DNA of 64,000 nt from a bacterium (GCA_021779375.1 JAJYAT010000003.1:94688-158687), one strand, 5' to 3'; positions 17,444 to 25,838 are shown, numbered from the stretch's first letter. Numbers and translations are program-made. The notes: a model not told the origin generated them from the sequence alone.

Positions 17444-18559
17444 GTGCTTCTGAAACGCGGTGATCTCGAAAAGCGTGAACGCGTTTGGTTCGCGCCATAT
17501 GCGACATTCGCCGATGCGGCGCGGCGTGAATTTTCCGACGAGCGCGATGAATTTCGCACGGAGTTTCAGCGTGACCACGCGCGCATCATCCATTCCAAGG
17601 CGTTTCGTCGGCTGAAAGGTAAGACGCAGGTTTTCGTCGCGAGCCACGGTGACCACTTCCGCAATCGACTCACGCATTCGCTCGAAGTTTCCCAAATTTC
17701 GCGCAGTCTCGCGCGCAATCTCGCAGTAAATGAGGATCTCGCTGGAGCGATTGCGCTCGCGCACGATCTCGGTCACACACCTTTTGGTCACGCGGGCGAG
17801 GAGCGGCTCAATTCCTTGCTCAAAAAATTCGGTAAAAGTTTCGAACACAATCGGCAGTCGCGGCGTATTCTTCAGATACTCGAAAAAAAATATCCCGATT
17901 CTGACGGTTTGAATCTGACGTTCGACTTGCTTGACGGTTTGGCGAAACACGCGACGATTTACGATGCGCCTGAAAAAACAGACTCGCAGCCTTCACTCGA
18001 AGCGCAAATCGTGAATTTGGCGGACGAAATCGCCTATACGAATCACGATCTCGAGGACGGTTTGCGCGCGAGGATTTTTTCGCGGGAAGATTTGAAAAAC
18101 CTAAATCTGTGGCAAAAAGCACTCGCAAAAGTTGATGCGAAATTACCGACTGAGGCTTTTAATCACCGCGCCGTTTCGGCAATCATCGATTTGCTCAATC
18201 GCGATTTGCTCGAAAATTCCGCCCAAAATTTAAAGAAACACGCGATTGATTCGCTGCCGAAAGTTCGGAATTTCGCTGAGCCGCTCGTCGGATTTTCTCC
18301 CAAAACGCAGGCTGATTTGATCGAGCTGCGCCAGTTTTTGCGCCAAAATTTTTACCTCGCGCCGGCGGTTGCCAAGCTGTCAAATCGTGGAGCGGACATT
18401 ATCGAAAAGCTTTTTACCGCGATTCTCGCGCAGCAAAATTTGCTCCCGCCGGAATTTGCGCGTCGTCTCAAAATCGACCCACCCGAAATCGTCGTCGCGG
18501 ATTTCGTCGCCGGAATGACGGATAATTTCGCCGAAGATTTCTTGGCAAAGATTGAATAA
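17444..18559 (+). CDS. dgt: Deoxyguanosinetriphosphate triphosphohydrolase-like HD protein
   Basis: HD-superfamily dNTP triphosphohydrolase, removing triphosphate from dNTPs to set nucleotide pools. It is 371 aa. FQRDHARIIHSKAFRRLKGKTQVF (split around 43-66), HSLEVSQISR (about 77) and the HD motif ALAHDLGHTPFGHAGEE (about 106-122) match the Dgt family; a later LADEIAYTNHDLEDG carries the final metal/substrate segment. Length fits the short bacterial dGTPase-like class. Substrate preference cannot be read from sequence. GTG start after a -10 box. Confidence 0.92.
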   Translation: MLLKRGDLEKRERVWFAPYATFADAARREFSDERDEFRTEFQRDHARIIHSKAFRRLKGKTQVFVASHGDHFRNRLTHSLEVSQISRSLARNLAVNEDLAGAIALAHDLGHTPFGHAGEERLNSLLKKFGKSFEHNRQSRRILQILEKKYPDSDGLNLTFDLLDGLAKHATIYDAPEKTDSQPSLEAQIVNLADEIAYTNHDLEDGLRARIFSREDLKNLNLWQKALAKVDAKLPTEAFNHRAVSAIIDLLNRDLLENSAQNLKKHAIDSLPKVRNFAEPLVGFSPKTQADLIELRQFLRQNFYLAPAVAKLSNRGADIIEKLFTAILAQQNLLPPEFARRLKIDPPEIVVADFVAGMTDNFAEDFLAKIE

Positions 18560-18612
18560 GATTTGGCGAAATCAAAATTGAGGTTTAGAGTAGCGTCTCT
18601 GTTTTTTGCTCT

Positions 18613-18825
18613 ATGGAAAAAGTTGGTTCCGAAACGCCAGTCACGATTTATTTTTTGCCAGACCCAGCTCGGCGGCAAGAATATCCTTCAGCCAATCCTT
18701 TCAAAATCGAAAGATCAAGAGGGGAGATAGAAGATCTTATTTCTCTCGGAATCCTGGAAAAATCGCACCGACAACAGGGTTATGTTTGGAGCTTGGAGCC
18801 ACCTCAGGGCTGGGTCGAAAATTGA
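18613..18825 (+). CDS. Small hypothetical protein (70 aa)
   Basis: Begins MEKVGSETPVTIYFLPDP and contains an acidic/hydrophobic helix (RGEIEDLISLGILEK, about 36-50), then an aromatic tail ending WVEN. Soluble and unrecognised. It sits alone between dgt and the PBP gene without an obvious promoter. Coding is supported only by sequence complexity and an unbroken frame. Confidence 0.4.
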   Translation: MEKVGSETPVTIYFLPDPARRQEYPSANPFKIERSRGEIEDLISLGILEKSHRQQGYVWSLEPPQGWVEN

Positions 18826-18866
18826 GATCGGGTTTTGCGCAAGCCGAAGATTTTTCCAAAAAATGA

Positions 18867-18872
18867 TAAAAT
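18867..18872 (+). promoter_or_regulatory. -10 box of the PBP gene
   Basis: TAAAAT, 8 nt before the ATG. Confidence 0.55.
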
Positions 18873-18880
18873 AGCGCGCG

Positions 18881-21800
18881 ATGGAAAATTCTCAAAAAGC
18901 CTCAATTTTGAGGCGGATTCGGATGCGAATCCAAAATCACGGTAACGGCAGATGGAAAACTTGGCTCGGACTTTCCGCCGGTTTGCTCGTCGTCGTGTGG
19001 TTCCTGCGCGTGTGGATTGTCCTTTTCATTTTGCAGGTCGCACAGTTTGTGCTTTCGCCGATTTTGCCGAGCATCGATGACGTCAACGCACTTTTCGCGA
19101 GTCAGTCCACAATCATTTACGACCGCGAAGGCGGTGAGCTTTACACGATTCATGGCGACGAAAATCGCTTCGAGATTCCTTACGAAAAAATTCCGGACAC
19201 AGTGAAGGTTGCGACGGTCGTCGCAGAGGACGACAAGTTTTTTTCGCATCCCGGTTTCGACGTCGACGGCATCATTCGCGCAGTGCTGAGTGAGTTGGGT
19301 GTCGGTCACTTCATAGGCGGCGGTTCGACGATTACACAGCAATTCGTCAAAAACGCCTATCTTTCTCCCGAAAAAACTTACTGGCGCAAACTCCAGGAAT
19401 TGATGCTTGCGCTCAAATTGGAAAATAAATTTTCGAAAGAAGAAATCCTCGCGATGTATCTGAATCGCATTCCGTATGGTAATAATGCCTACGGCATTCA
19501 GGCGGCAGCGCAAACTTTTTTCAATAAAAACGCGGAGGAACTGACTTTAGCCGAGGCGGCGGTGCTCGCTGGCTTGCCACAGGCACCGAGTCGCTATTCA
19601 CCGTACGGACAAGATCGCGAGCTTTTGATGGGCAGTTGCGCCAAGCCGCCAGTTCCGGCTGGTCCGGAAGATTTGGTCGCGGTCGAAGATCCCAAAACTG
19701 CCGATTCCAAAACTAAAAACTCAAAAAGTACCGACTCGAAGGACGCGACAGAAAGCACGTCGGCTGAGTCGCAGCTCGTTTCGGCCTGCACTTCGATTGA
19801 CGATCCGGCCTACACGCCCGGTCGCAAAGATTACGTTTTGAATCGTCTGCTCAGTCTCAATTATATTTCCAAAGATGAATTCGCGCAGGCCTGGCGGGAA
19901 TCCAACAATTTGAAATTTCAGTCTTACCACGAGTCGATTCGCGCGCCGCACTTCGTTTTTTACGTGCGTGATTTGCTTGAGGAAAAATACGGTCGGGATG
20001 TGGTCGAGCGTGGTGGATTGCGAGTTTTCACGACACTCGACCCGAAGCTCCAAAGCAAGGCCGAGGAGCTAGTCGCGGCCCAATTTCCGCAGAAGCAAAA
20101 TGAAGATGGCACCGCAACTTGGGGTGTGAATCGCTTCGATGCGACGAATGCTTCGCTGCTCGCGGTCGACAATCCGACCGGACAGATTCTCGCCATGGTC
20201 GGCAGTCGCGATTATTTCGAGACGGTCGGGGAAGACGGCAAAGGCAATGACGGCGCGACCAATCTGACGACGCGTCCGCGCCAGCCCGGATCAAGTTTCA
20301 AACCATTCGTCTATGCGACGGGACTCAAGCAGGGCTACGCTCCGGCTTCGGTTTTTTGGGATGTCGAAACCAATTTCGGTCGGGGGACGGATGAATACAC
20401 GCCCAAAAATTACGACGGAACTTTCCTCGGTCCGATTTCCATGCGGCGTGCACTGGGTGGTTCGCGTAACATTCCGGCGGTGAAAATGGCGATCTTGGCA
20501 GGCGAATTGCCAATCGTTCAGACAGCTCACGATCTGGGTCTGACGAGCGTGAAATCCGACGAACGCTACGGTCCGACCATCGGACTTGGTGCGCCGGAAG
20601 TTCCGATGCTCGAGATGGTCCAGGGTTATTCCGTTTTTGCGAATGGCGGCTATGCCGTTCCGCCGACGCCGATTCTCAAAATTACCGACGCGCGCGGCAA
20701 TCTGATTGACGAATTCGCTGACCCGAAAAAAGAACTCGTGCTTGATCCGGGCATCGCCTATCTGATGACCAATATGCTTTCCGATCCGAGCTCGCGACCG
20801 AGCACTTGGAATTCCTACCTCACCCTGCCTGGTCGACCGGTCGCTGCCAAGACGGGTACGGCAAACAAAAAGATTTCCGAAAAATCGATTCTGCCGGGTG
20901 ATGTGTGGACGATTGGCTACACGCCCCAGATGACCGTCGCGACTTGGATGGGTAATAACGACGGCACGCCGATGAATATGAGTGGCGGCGGATTCGCCTC
21001 GGCCGGTCCGATTTGGATGGGCTTCATGAAAGCGGCGCATGAAGGTCTACCAGTCAAAAATTTCCCAATTCCAGAGGGCATCGTGCAGCGTAGCGTCTCG
21101 CGACTGACTGGCAAATTAGCTTCGTCTTCGACGCCGATTGATCAGATTACGACGGATATTTTCATCGATACAGCCACGCCGCTCGAGGTCGATGATTCTT
21201 TCATGGAAATTGCCGTTGATCGTGTGAGTGGCAAATTGCCGAGCGCGCTGACACCGGAGTCGGCGATTGAAATGCGCAAATTCGAAAATCTACACTCGGA
21301 GCGACCCTACGATCCGGATTGGGAAAATCCAGTGCAGGCTTGGGTAAAAGCAGTTTATGGCGCAGATTCCGCGATTGCGCTGCCGCCGACCGAAACTGAC
21401 GACGTCCATACGGCTGCGACTGCGAAGCTTGCGCCGACAGTCACGATTGTCTCGCCGGTGTCCGGCTCGACCGTCCAAAAATCGACGATTGGCATCTGGG
21501 TCGATGTCACTGCGCCCAATGATGTCGAAAAAGTCGAGTACTACCGCGACGACGAATTGGTCGTGACAGCGACGACGGCACCATGGAAAGGTGTGATTCC
21601 AATTCCTAAAAAATTAAACGACGGAGATCATGTGAAGATTACTGCCAAGGTTTTTGACAAGCTCTATTATTCCAGCACTTCGACTGTCGATGTTATTGTC
21701 GGTGAAGATACGCAAATGCCGACTGTCCACATCACAGCGCCGACTGCGAATTCTGAGGTTGCACGCGGCACGACCTTGCTCGCGAGTGCGGAGGCTTTCG

Positions 21801-22309
21801 ATGCTGGTGGCGATATCGCGAAAGTTGATTTTTATCTCGACGGTTCGAAAATTTCCGAAATCGAATATCCGCCCTTTGAAGTGCCGATTGTGCTGGATTC
21901 GAACACGCGACTTGGTAGTCACACTTTGCTTGTCGACACGACCGACACGACCGGACGCTCTGTGAGTGAGTCAGTCAATTTCACGGTCACAGAAGGCGGA
22001 GCTGATGCTGAGGGCTCCACCATTATTTCCCCGGTCAATGGTGCGACGATTTCCGTGCAAAAAAACTCCATTGACGTGATTGCCCAGATCAACAGCGCGA
22101 ATTTCACGCCGGCTGAGGTTGACTTCATCGCGCGCAATCTCGCGAGCGGCGAGCGTACGACCTTCGCGACGGTCACCAGCCCGAGCACGCCGACCCTCAC
22201 AGCGACGTGGTCGGATTTGGCGGTGGGCAAGTATGAAATTTATTTCAAAGCGCGTGACGCGAGCGGCAAATCGATTATTTCCGGTCGCAACACTGTCGAG
22301 ATAAAATAA
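18881..22309 (+). CDS. Bifunctional penicillin-binding protein (class A) with C-terminal Ig-like domains
   Basis: Peptidoglycan glycosyltransferase plus DD-transpeptidase, membrane-anchored. It is 1142 aa. After a cationic start, a membrane anchor lies at about 30-60. GT51 motifs are EDDKFFSHPGFD (catalytic Glu about 116), GGSTITQQFVKNA, KLQELMLALKLE and MYLNRIPYGNNAYGIQAA. A Ser/Lys/Thr-rich insert (about 268-295) follows. Transpeptidase motifs are SSFK (about 470), SRN (about 528) and KTGT (about 656). Residues 850-1142 hold two or three Ig-like beta domains (TIVSPVSGSTV, HITAPTANSEV). Length is well above the usual 700-850 aa. Confidence 0.96.
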   Translation: MENSQKASILRRIRMRIQNHGNGRWKTWLGLSAGLLVVVWFLRVWIVLFILQVAQFVLSPILPSIDDVNALFASQSTIIYDREGGELYTIHGDENRFEIPYEKIPDTVKVATVVAEDDKFFSHPGFDVDGIIRAVLSELGVGHFIGGGSTITQQFVKNAYLSPEKTYWRKLQELMLALKLENKFSKEEILAMYLNRIPYGNNAYGIQAAAQTFFNKNAEELTLAEAAVLAGLPQAPSRYSPYGQDRELLMGSCAKPPVPAGPEDLVAVEDPKTADSKTKNSKSTDSKDATESTSAESQLVSACTSIDDPAYTPGRKDYVLNRLLSLNYISKDEFAQAWRESNNLKFQSYHESIRAPHFVFYVRDLLEEKYGRDVVERGGLRVFTTLDPKLQSKAEELVAAQFPQKQNEDGTATWGVNRFDATNASLLAVDNPTGQILAMVGSRDYFETVGEDGKGNDGATNLTTRPRQPGSSFKPFVYATGLKQGYAPASVFWDVETNFGRGTDEYTPKNYDGTFLGPISMRRALGGSRNIPAVKMAILAGELPIVQTAHDLGLTSVKSDERYGPTIGLGAPEVPMLEMVQGYSVFANGGYAVPPTPILKITDARGNLIDEFADPKKELVLDPGIAYLMTNMLSDPSSRPSTWNSYLTLPGRPVAAKTGTANKKISEKSILPGDVWTIGYTPQMTVATWMGNNDGTPMNMSGGGFASAGPIWMGFMKAAHEGLPVKNFPIPEGIVQRSVSRLTGKLASSSTPIDQITTDIFIDTATPLEVDDSFMEIAVDRVSGKLPSALTPESAIEMRKFENLHSERPYDPDWENPVQAWVKAVYGADSAIALPPTETDDVHTAATAKLAPTVTIVSPVSGSTVQKSTIGIWVDVTAPNDVEKVEYYRDDELVVTATTAPWKGVIPIPKKLNDGDHVKITAKVFDKLYYSSTSTVDVIVGEDTQMPTVHITAPTANSEVARGTTLLASAEAFDAGGDIAKVDFYLDGSKISEIEYPPFEVPIVLDSNTRLGSHTLLVDTTDTTGRSVSESVNFTVTEGGADAEGSTIISPVNGATISVQKNSIDVIAQINSANFTPAEVDFIARNLASGERTTFATVTSPSTPTLTATWSDLAVGKYEIYFKARDASGKSIISGRNTVEIK

Positions 22310-22331
22310 ATCATTTTCCGAGAATTTCTGC

Positions 22332-22337
22332 TAAAAT
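22332..22337 (+). promoter_or_regulatory. -10 box of nadM
   Basis: TAAAAT, 22 nt before the ATG; predicts a leader of about 15 nt. Confidence 0.5.
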
Positions 22338-22359
22338 CGGACTCCAGAAAACTATTTTT

Positions 22360-22923
22360 ATGCCACCAAAAAAAGTTAAACGCGTCGCTTTCATCGGTCG
22401 CTTTCAGCCTTTTCATCGCGGTCATCTTTCCGTGATTCAGGACCTGCTGCCGAAATTCGACCAGGTTCTGGTCGTGGTCGGATCGAGTGACAAATTCCGC
22501 ACGCTCGACAATCCTTTCACAGTCGGCGAGCGTCACGCGATGGTCAAGGAGACGCTGGAGTCGCTCGGCGTGAAGTCGGAACAATTCAAAGTCGTGCCGC
22601 TGCCAGATATCGACGACGATGAAAAATGGGTGAAGCACGTTATCAAAACTTGCCCTGATTTCGAGGCGGTCGCGATTACCGACAATCCACGTGTCGAGAA
22701 GCTTTTCCGCAAAGACGGCAAAAAGAAAATTATCAAACCGAAAAAGAAGTACGCCATTTCGGCGACGATTGTTCGCGAGGAAATCAAAAAAGGTTCAGAC
22801 CTGCAAAAATATCTGCCGCAGCCTGTGATTTCCTTCCTCCAAAAAATCGGGGCGACGCGTAAAATTATGGACATCGAAGAAGAGGCTTTGGCGGCGGAAA
22901 GCGAAGGATGCGCGGAGGAATAA
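22360..22923 (+). CDS. nadM: Nicotinamide-nucleotide adenylyltransferase, archaeal NadM type
   Basis: Joins NMN and ATP to give NAD. It is 187 aa. FIGRFQPFHRGHLSVIQ (7-23) carries the HxGH nucleotidyltransferase motif, DNPFTVGERHAMV (about 47-59) and PLPDIDDDEKWVKHV (about 82) follow, and YAISATIVREEI (about 129) is in place of the ISxTxxR signature. This order is that of the archaeal NadM family rather than bacterial NadD. The acidic C-terminus is extra. A REP-like palindrome with GTTTTT follows the stop. Confidence 0.88.
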   Translation: MPPKKVKRVAFIGRFQPFHRGHLSVIQDLLPKFDQVLVVVGSSDKFRTLDNPFTVGERHAMVKETLESLGVKSEQFKVVPLPDIDDDEKWVKHVIKTCPDFEAVAITDNPRVEKLFRKDGKKKIIKPKKKYAISATIVREEIKKGSDLQKYLPQPVISFLQKIGATRKIMDIEEEALAAESEGCAEE

Positions 22924-22934
22924 TTTCTGACTCA

Positions 22935-22967
22935 GTAGAAACGTTGCATGCAACGTTTCTACGTTTT
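22935..22967. repeat. 28-nt GTAG...CTAC perfect palindrome (REP-like, copy 2), possible terminator
   Basis: The half-site GTAGAAACGTTGCA is followed by its exact reverse complement (22935-22962), then GTTTTT. It lies between convergent nadM and metY. It shares GTAGAAACG and CGTTTCTAC with copy 1. The hairpin plus T run could end nadM transcription. Confidence 0.9.
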
Positions 22968-22982
22968 TCGGTTTCTATATTT

Positions 22983-24248
22983 TCAGCACTTCTTCAGAGC
23001 CTGCTCGAAATCATCTCTGATGTCTTCGATGTGCTCGAGTCCGACAGAGACGCGAATCGTTTCTTCACTCACGCCAGCGGCGGCGAGTGCTGCTTTCGAA
23101 AGCTGCGAGTGTGAAGTCGAGGCGGGATGTAGGACGAGTGTCTTCGCGTCGCCGACATTCGCGAGGTGACTCGCGAGCTTGACCGACTCAATGAATTTTT
23201 TGCCGGCTGTGCGCCCTTTTTTCAAACCAAAAGTGAAGACTGAACCGAAACCGCCTTCGAAATATTTCAGCGCGTTTTCATTGAAAGGATGAGTCGGTAG
23301 TCCGACGAAATTAACCCAGGCGACTTTGGGATGGTCGACCAGGAATCGCGCGAGTGCGTTGGCATTCTCCGAATGCTTGCGAATACGCAGTCCGAGCGTT
23401 TCGAGTCCGAGCAAAAATTGCCAAGAGTTGAAAGGCGAGAGGCAAGCGCCGAGATTGCGCAGACCGTCGACGCGCGCTTTCGTCGTGAAAGCCACTTTGC
23501 CGAGACTGGCGAATTGCAGATCATGGTAGCTCGGGTCTTTTTGTGCGAAGAGCGGATTAACTCTCCAATCGAAATTACCACCGTCGACGACGATGCCCCC
23601 GATCGAAGTGCCGTGTCCGCCGATCCATTTCGTGAGTGAGTGAATGACGATGTTTGCACCGAATTCAATCGGTCGGCACAGCACCGGTGCGAAAGTATTG
23701 TCGACGATGACCGGCACTTTGAATTTCTTCGCGACTTTGGCGATCTCCGCGAAGTCGAGAACTTCGCCGGCAGGGTTGCCGATTGTCTCGAAATAAACTG
23801 CGCGCGTATTCCGCCGAATTAATTTTTCCAATTTTGCTGCAGAGAGCTTCTCGACGAATTCGACCTCGATGCCGAAGCGCGGCAAAGTGTGGCGGAACAA
23901 AGTTTCCGTGCCGCCGTAGAGTGCGGTCGAGGAAATAATGTGGTCGCCTTTTTGCGTCAAAGTTAAAATTGCCAAAGAAATTGCTGCCATGCCACTCGCG
24001 GTCGCGACTGCGGCTGATCCGCCTTCGAGCGCGGCGATGCGTTCCTCGAGCACGGCAGTCGTCGGGTTGCCCATGCGTGTGTAGATATTGCCGGCTTTTT
24101 TCAGCGCGAAAAGATCGGCGGCTTCTTTGGTCGAGCCGAAGTCGAAACTCGCAGTTTGGTAAATCGGCGTCGCGCAAGCATTCGCCGCATTTTTGGCGCG
24201 GCCAGCGTGAATCGCGAGCGTCTCGGGATGTAATTTTTTTGAAGTCAT
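22983..24248 (-). CDS. metY: O-acetylhomoserine sulfhydrylase
   Basis: PLP enzyme that makes homocysteine from O-acetylhomoserine and sulfide, cytosolic. It is 421 aa. TLAIHAGRAKN, ATPIYQTASFDFGS, NIYTRMGNPTTAVLEERIAALEGG (split), IVDNTFAPVLCRPIEFGA and the PLP-lysine segment HSLTKWIGGHG (Lys about 206) are typical of Cys/Met metabolism enzymes. The length and continuation IVVDGGNFDW favour MetY over MetB/MetC. It lies 15 nt after metA on the same strand and should be controlled by the metA attenuator. Confidence 0.95.
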   Translation of the reverse strand: MTSKKLHPETLAIHAGRAKNAANACATPIYQTASFDFGSTKEAADLFALKKAGNIYTRMGNPTTAVLEERIAALEGGSAAVATASGMAAISLAILTLTQKGDHIISSTALYGGTETLFRHTLPRFGIEVEFVEKLSAAKLEKLIRRNTRAVYFETIGNPAGEVLDFAEIAKVAKKFKVPVIVDNTFAPVLCRPIEFGANIVIHSLTKWIGGHGTSIGGIVVDGGNFDWRVNPLFAQKDPSYHDLQFASLGKVAFTTKARVDGLRNLGACLSPFNSWQFLLGLETLGLRIRKHSENANALARFLVDHPKVAWVNFVGLPTHPFNENALKYFEGGFGSVFTFGLKKGRTAGKKFIESVKLASHLANVGDAKTLVLHPASTSHSQLSKAALAAAGVSEETIRVSVGLEHIEDIRDDFEQALKKC

Positions 24249-24263
24249 GAGCGGGGAGTTAAA

Positions 24264-25169
24264 TTAAAGTTTTTCGAGATCGAATGGTGTTTCCTGATAA
24301 ACATAATAATTCAGCCAGTTCGAGAAAAGCAGCGTGGCATGCGCGCGCCAGCGCATTTGCGGCTGACCTTTTTCGTCGAAGTAATTCTCCGGCTCGGGGA
24401 AATTCGGATCTTTGGCGCGGTCGCGCTCGAATTCCGCCTGCAAAGTTTCGCGGTCGTATTCGGCGTGATTAAACGCGAAAATCTGGCGCAGCTTTTTGTT
24501 GCGCACGAGGTAAATGCCAGCGTCTTTCGCGTCAGCGAGAATTTCGAGATCCTTCACTTTGCGTAGATCGACTTCGCGCGTTTCCGTATGGCGCGAGACC
24601 GGCACCCAAAAATTCTCATCAAAACCGCGCAAGAGAATCGCATTTTTTTTGCGCGCTTTGTGCAAGAAGACGCCAAATTTTTTGCGTGGCAGTTTGTGTT
24701 TCGGGATTTTATAAAAATGCTGCAACGCCGCCTGTGCACCCCAGCAAATGAAAAGGCTCGAATAAACATTCGTCAGGCTCCAGTCCAAAATCCGCTTCAA
24801 CTCGTCCCAGTATTTCACCTCCTTCCAATCGAGCTGCTCGACTGGTGCACCCGTCACGATTAGTCCATCGAATTTGCGCGTCTTTACGCCTTCGAAAGTC
24901 TGGTAAAAATTGACGAGGTGTTTTTCAGAAATATTTTTCGGACGATAGCTTTCCGTCGTGAGAAAAGTGAGATTGACCTGCAGTGGCGAATTGCCGAGCA
25001 GGCGCGCGAGCTGGGTCTCGGTCTCGATTTTGGTCGGCATGAGATTTAGTACGGCAATCTCGAGCGGACGAATGTCCTGCTTCGCCGCGCGTTTTTCTGG
25101 CATGACGAAAATATTCTCGCGCTCGAGTAATTTCTTGGCGGGGAGTTGGTTGGGAATTTTGATTGGCAT
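24264..25169 (-). CDS. metA: Homoserine O-acyltransferase (probably acetyl-CoA type)
   Basis: Acylates homoserine, the committed step of methionine synthesis. It is 301 aa. LNLMPTKIETETQLARLLGN, LIVTGAPVEQLDW, the catalytic cysteine FICWGAQAAL, PVSRHTE and FNHAEYDRETL (His and Glu of the triad) are present. Glu in GAPVE is the position that in characterised MetA proteins favours acetyl-CoA over succinyl-CoA (Gly in E. coli), which fits the metY neighbour. The ATG at 25169 is chosen because MPIKIPNQLPAKKLL is the conserved start; the frame upstream crosses the attenuator. No SD precedes it. Confidence 0.96.
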   Translation of the reverse strand: MPIKIPNQLPAKKLLERENIFVMPEKRAAKQDIRPLEIAVLNLMPTKIETETQLARLLGNSPLQVNLTFLTTESYRPKNISEKHLVNFYQTFEGVKTRKFDGLIVTGAPVEQLDWKEVKYWDELKRILDWSLTNVYSSLFICWGAQAALQHFYKIPKHKLPRKKFGVFLHKARKKNAILLRGFDENFWVPVSRHTETREVDLRKVKDLEILADAKDAGIYLVRNKKLRQIFAFNHAEYDRETLQAEFERDRAKDPNFPEPENYFDEKGQPQMRWRAHATLLFSNWLNYYVYQETPFDLEKL

Positions 25170-25212
25170 TTTGTAGTTGGTGGTTAGTAGTTTAGAGCTT
25201 TTAAAATTTTTT

Positions 25213-25236
25213 AAAAAAACCTCTCCGGGAGAGGTT
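25213..25236 (-). terminator. Attenuator terminator of the metA leader (strands 3:4)
   Basis: On the minus strand, AACCTCTC CCG GAGAGGTT forms an 8-bp stem with a 3-nt loop (25236-25218). It runs into seven Ts (25219-25213), two of which are in the stem. Its first arm also pairs perfectly with strand 2 (25268-25259). Confidence 0.9.
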
Positions 25237-25266
25237 GCCAGTTTTCCGCGCGCAAAAAGCAACCTC

Positions 25267-25314
25267 TCAGTTAGAGAGTTGCATCATTTCGGCTGCGCAG
25301 TAGGAGTTTTTCAT
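25267..25314 (-). CDS. Methionine leader peptide (15 aa)
   Basis: MKNSYCAAEMMQLSN followed by TGA. Codons 10 and 11 are ATG ATG. They sit directly before the first hairpin arm, and the TGA overlaps the second arm. The ATG lies 7 nt after a TATAAT box, so the leader mRNA is itself predicted to be leaderless. The Cys at codon 6 could add sensitivity to sulfur supply, but this is speculative. Confidence 0.85.
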   Translation of the reverse strand: MKNSYCAAEMMQLSN

Positions 25315-25321
25315 CGAGGGA

Positions 25322-25327
25322 ATTATA
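25322..25327 (-). promoter_or_regulatory. -10 box of the metA leader
   Basis: TATAAT on the minus strand, with TTGCAT about 16 nt further upstream as a weak -35. Confidence 0.7.
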
Positions 25328-25393
25328 GATTCTCTCTAGTTAAATGCAAGTTGGAATTTCTTGGGCCGGTGAGTTGTCCAACCTTCAATCAAA

Positions 25394-25443
25394 CTTCAAC
25401 TACATCCAAGTGCTCTCCAATTATCTTCAACTACGTCCAAGTG
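25394..25443. repeat. 19-nt direct repeat with 31-nt period
   Basis: CTTCAACTACATCCAAGTG (25394-25412) and CTTCAACTACGTCCAAGTG (25425-25443) differ at one base. They form the last codons and stop region of the minus-strand gene that ends at 25396. Confidence 0.8.
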
Positions 25444-25752
25444 TTGAGGATAATTTCGGGAGACAAAACTGCGAAAATCTGACTGATATGCCCGTCCAAT
25501 TCGATTGCGTAAATCATCTACTAAATGACAAGTCTCAGGAAAAAGGTCTTCGATTAATACCAAAGAGCCAATTGCACCTATTAGCTCTCCTTTTGGTAAT
25601 TTGCCTTTATCACAAATAATGTTAAACGGAAAAACATCGAATTTTATGCCCAAACGTTTTTCTCCATTTTCCACAGACTTCACTAGTCTTTTAGCCTGCG
25701 CACTAACCTCTACGTGCTCATATTCCGAGAAATCGATTATTTCGCTCCCCAT
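25396..25752 (-). CDS. Hypothetical protein
   Basis: 118 aa, soluble, unrecognised. Begins MGSEIIDFSEYEHVEVSAQA; the C-terminus holds RIGRAYQSDFRSFVSR and ends inside a 19-nt duplication, so the tail may have been extended by it. AT-rich codon usage against its neighbours suggests recent arrival. It lies upstream of the metA leader on the same strand and could read into it. An inverted repeat GGTTAA/TTAACC lies just before the start. Confidence 0.55.
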   Translation of the reverse strand: MGSEIIDFSEYEHVEVSAQAKRLVKSVENGEKRLGIKFDVFPFNIICDKGKLPKGELIGAIGSLVLIEDLFPETCHLVDDLRNRIGRAYQSDFRSFVSRNYPQHLDVVEDNWRALGCS

Positions 25753-25838
25753 CTTTAGATGGTTAAAAAATGATTAACCCTTTAATCTGAATTTAATCTT
25801 AACAAGTTTTACAAATCTTGCAAGTCTTTTTAGCGTGT

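Larger units (their letters stand above)
25213..25327 (-). promoter_or_regulatory. Leader-peptide transcription attenuator controlling metA-metY
   Basis: TATAAT (25327-25322) lies 7 nt before a leader ORF (25314-25267) with tandem Met codons at 25287-25282. Strand 1 is 25282-25274 (GCAACTCTC), strand 2 is 25268-25259 (GAGAGGTTGC), strand 3 is 25238-25229 (GCAACCTCTC) and strand 4 is 25225-25218. 1:2 and 3:4 can coexist; 2:3 (10 perfect bp) excludes the terminator. A ribosome stalled for lack of Met-tRNA masks strand 1, allowing 2:3 and read-through. A ribosome at the UGA masks strand 2, allowing 3:4 and termination. The geometry is that of trp-type attenuation; the assignment is structural inference. 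Confidence 0.85.

Noticed and set aside
25213..25327. SAM riboswitch or T-box in the metA leader
   Set aside because: The leader is short, has no S-box core or T-box specifier/NCCA-pairing bulge, and is fully explained by a Met-rich leader ORF with 1:2, 2:3 and 3:4 pairing.
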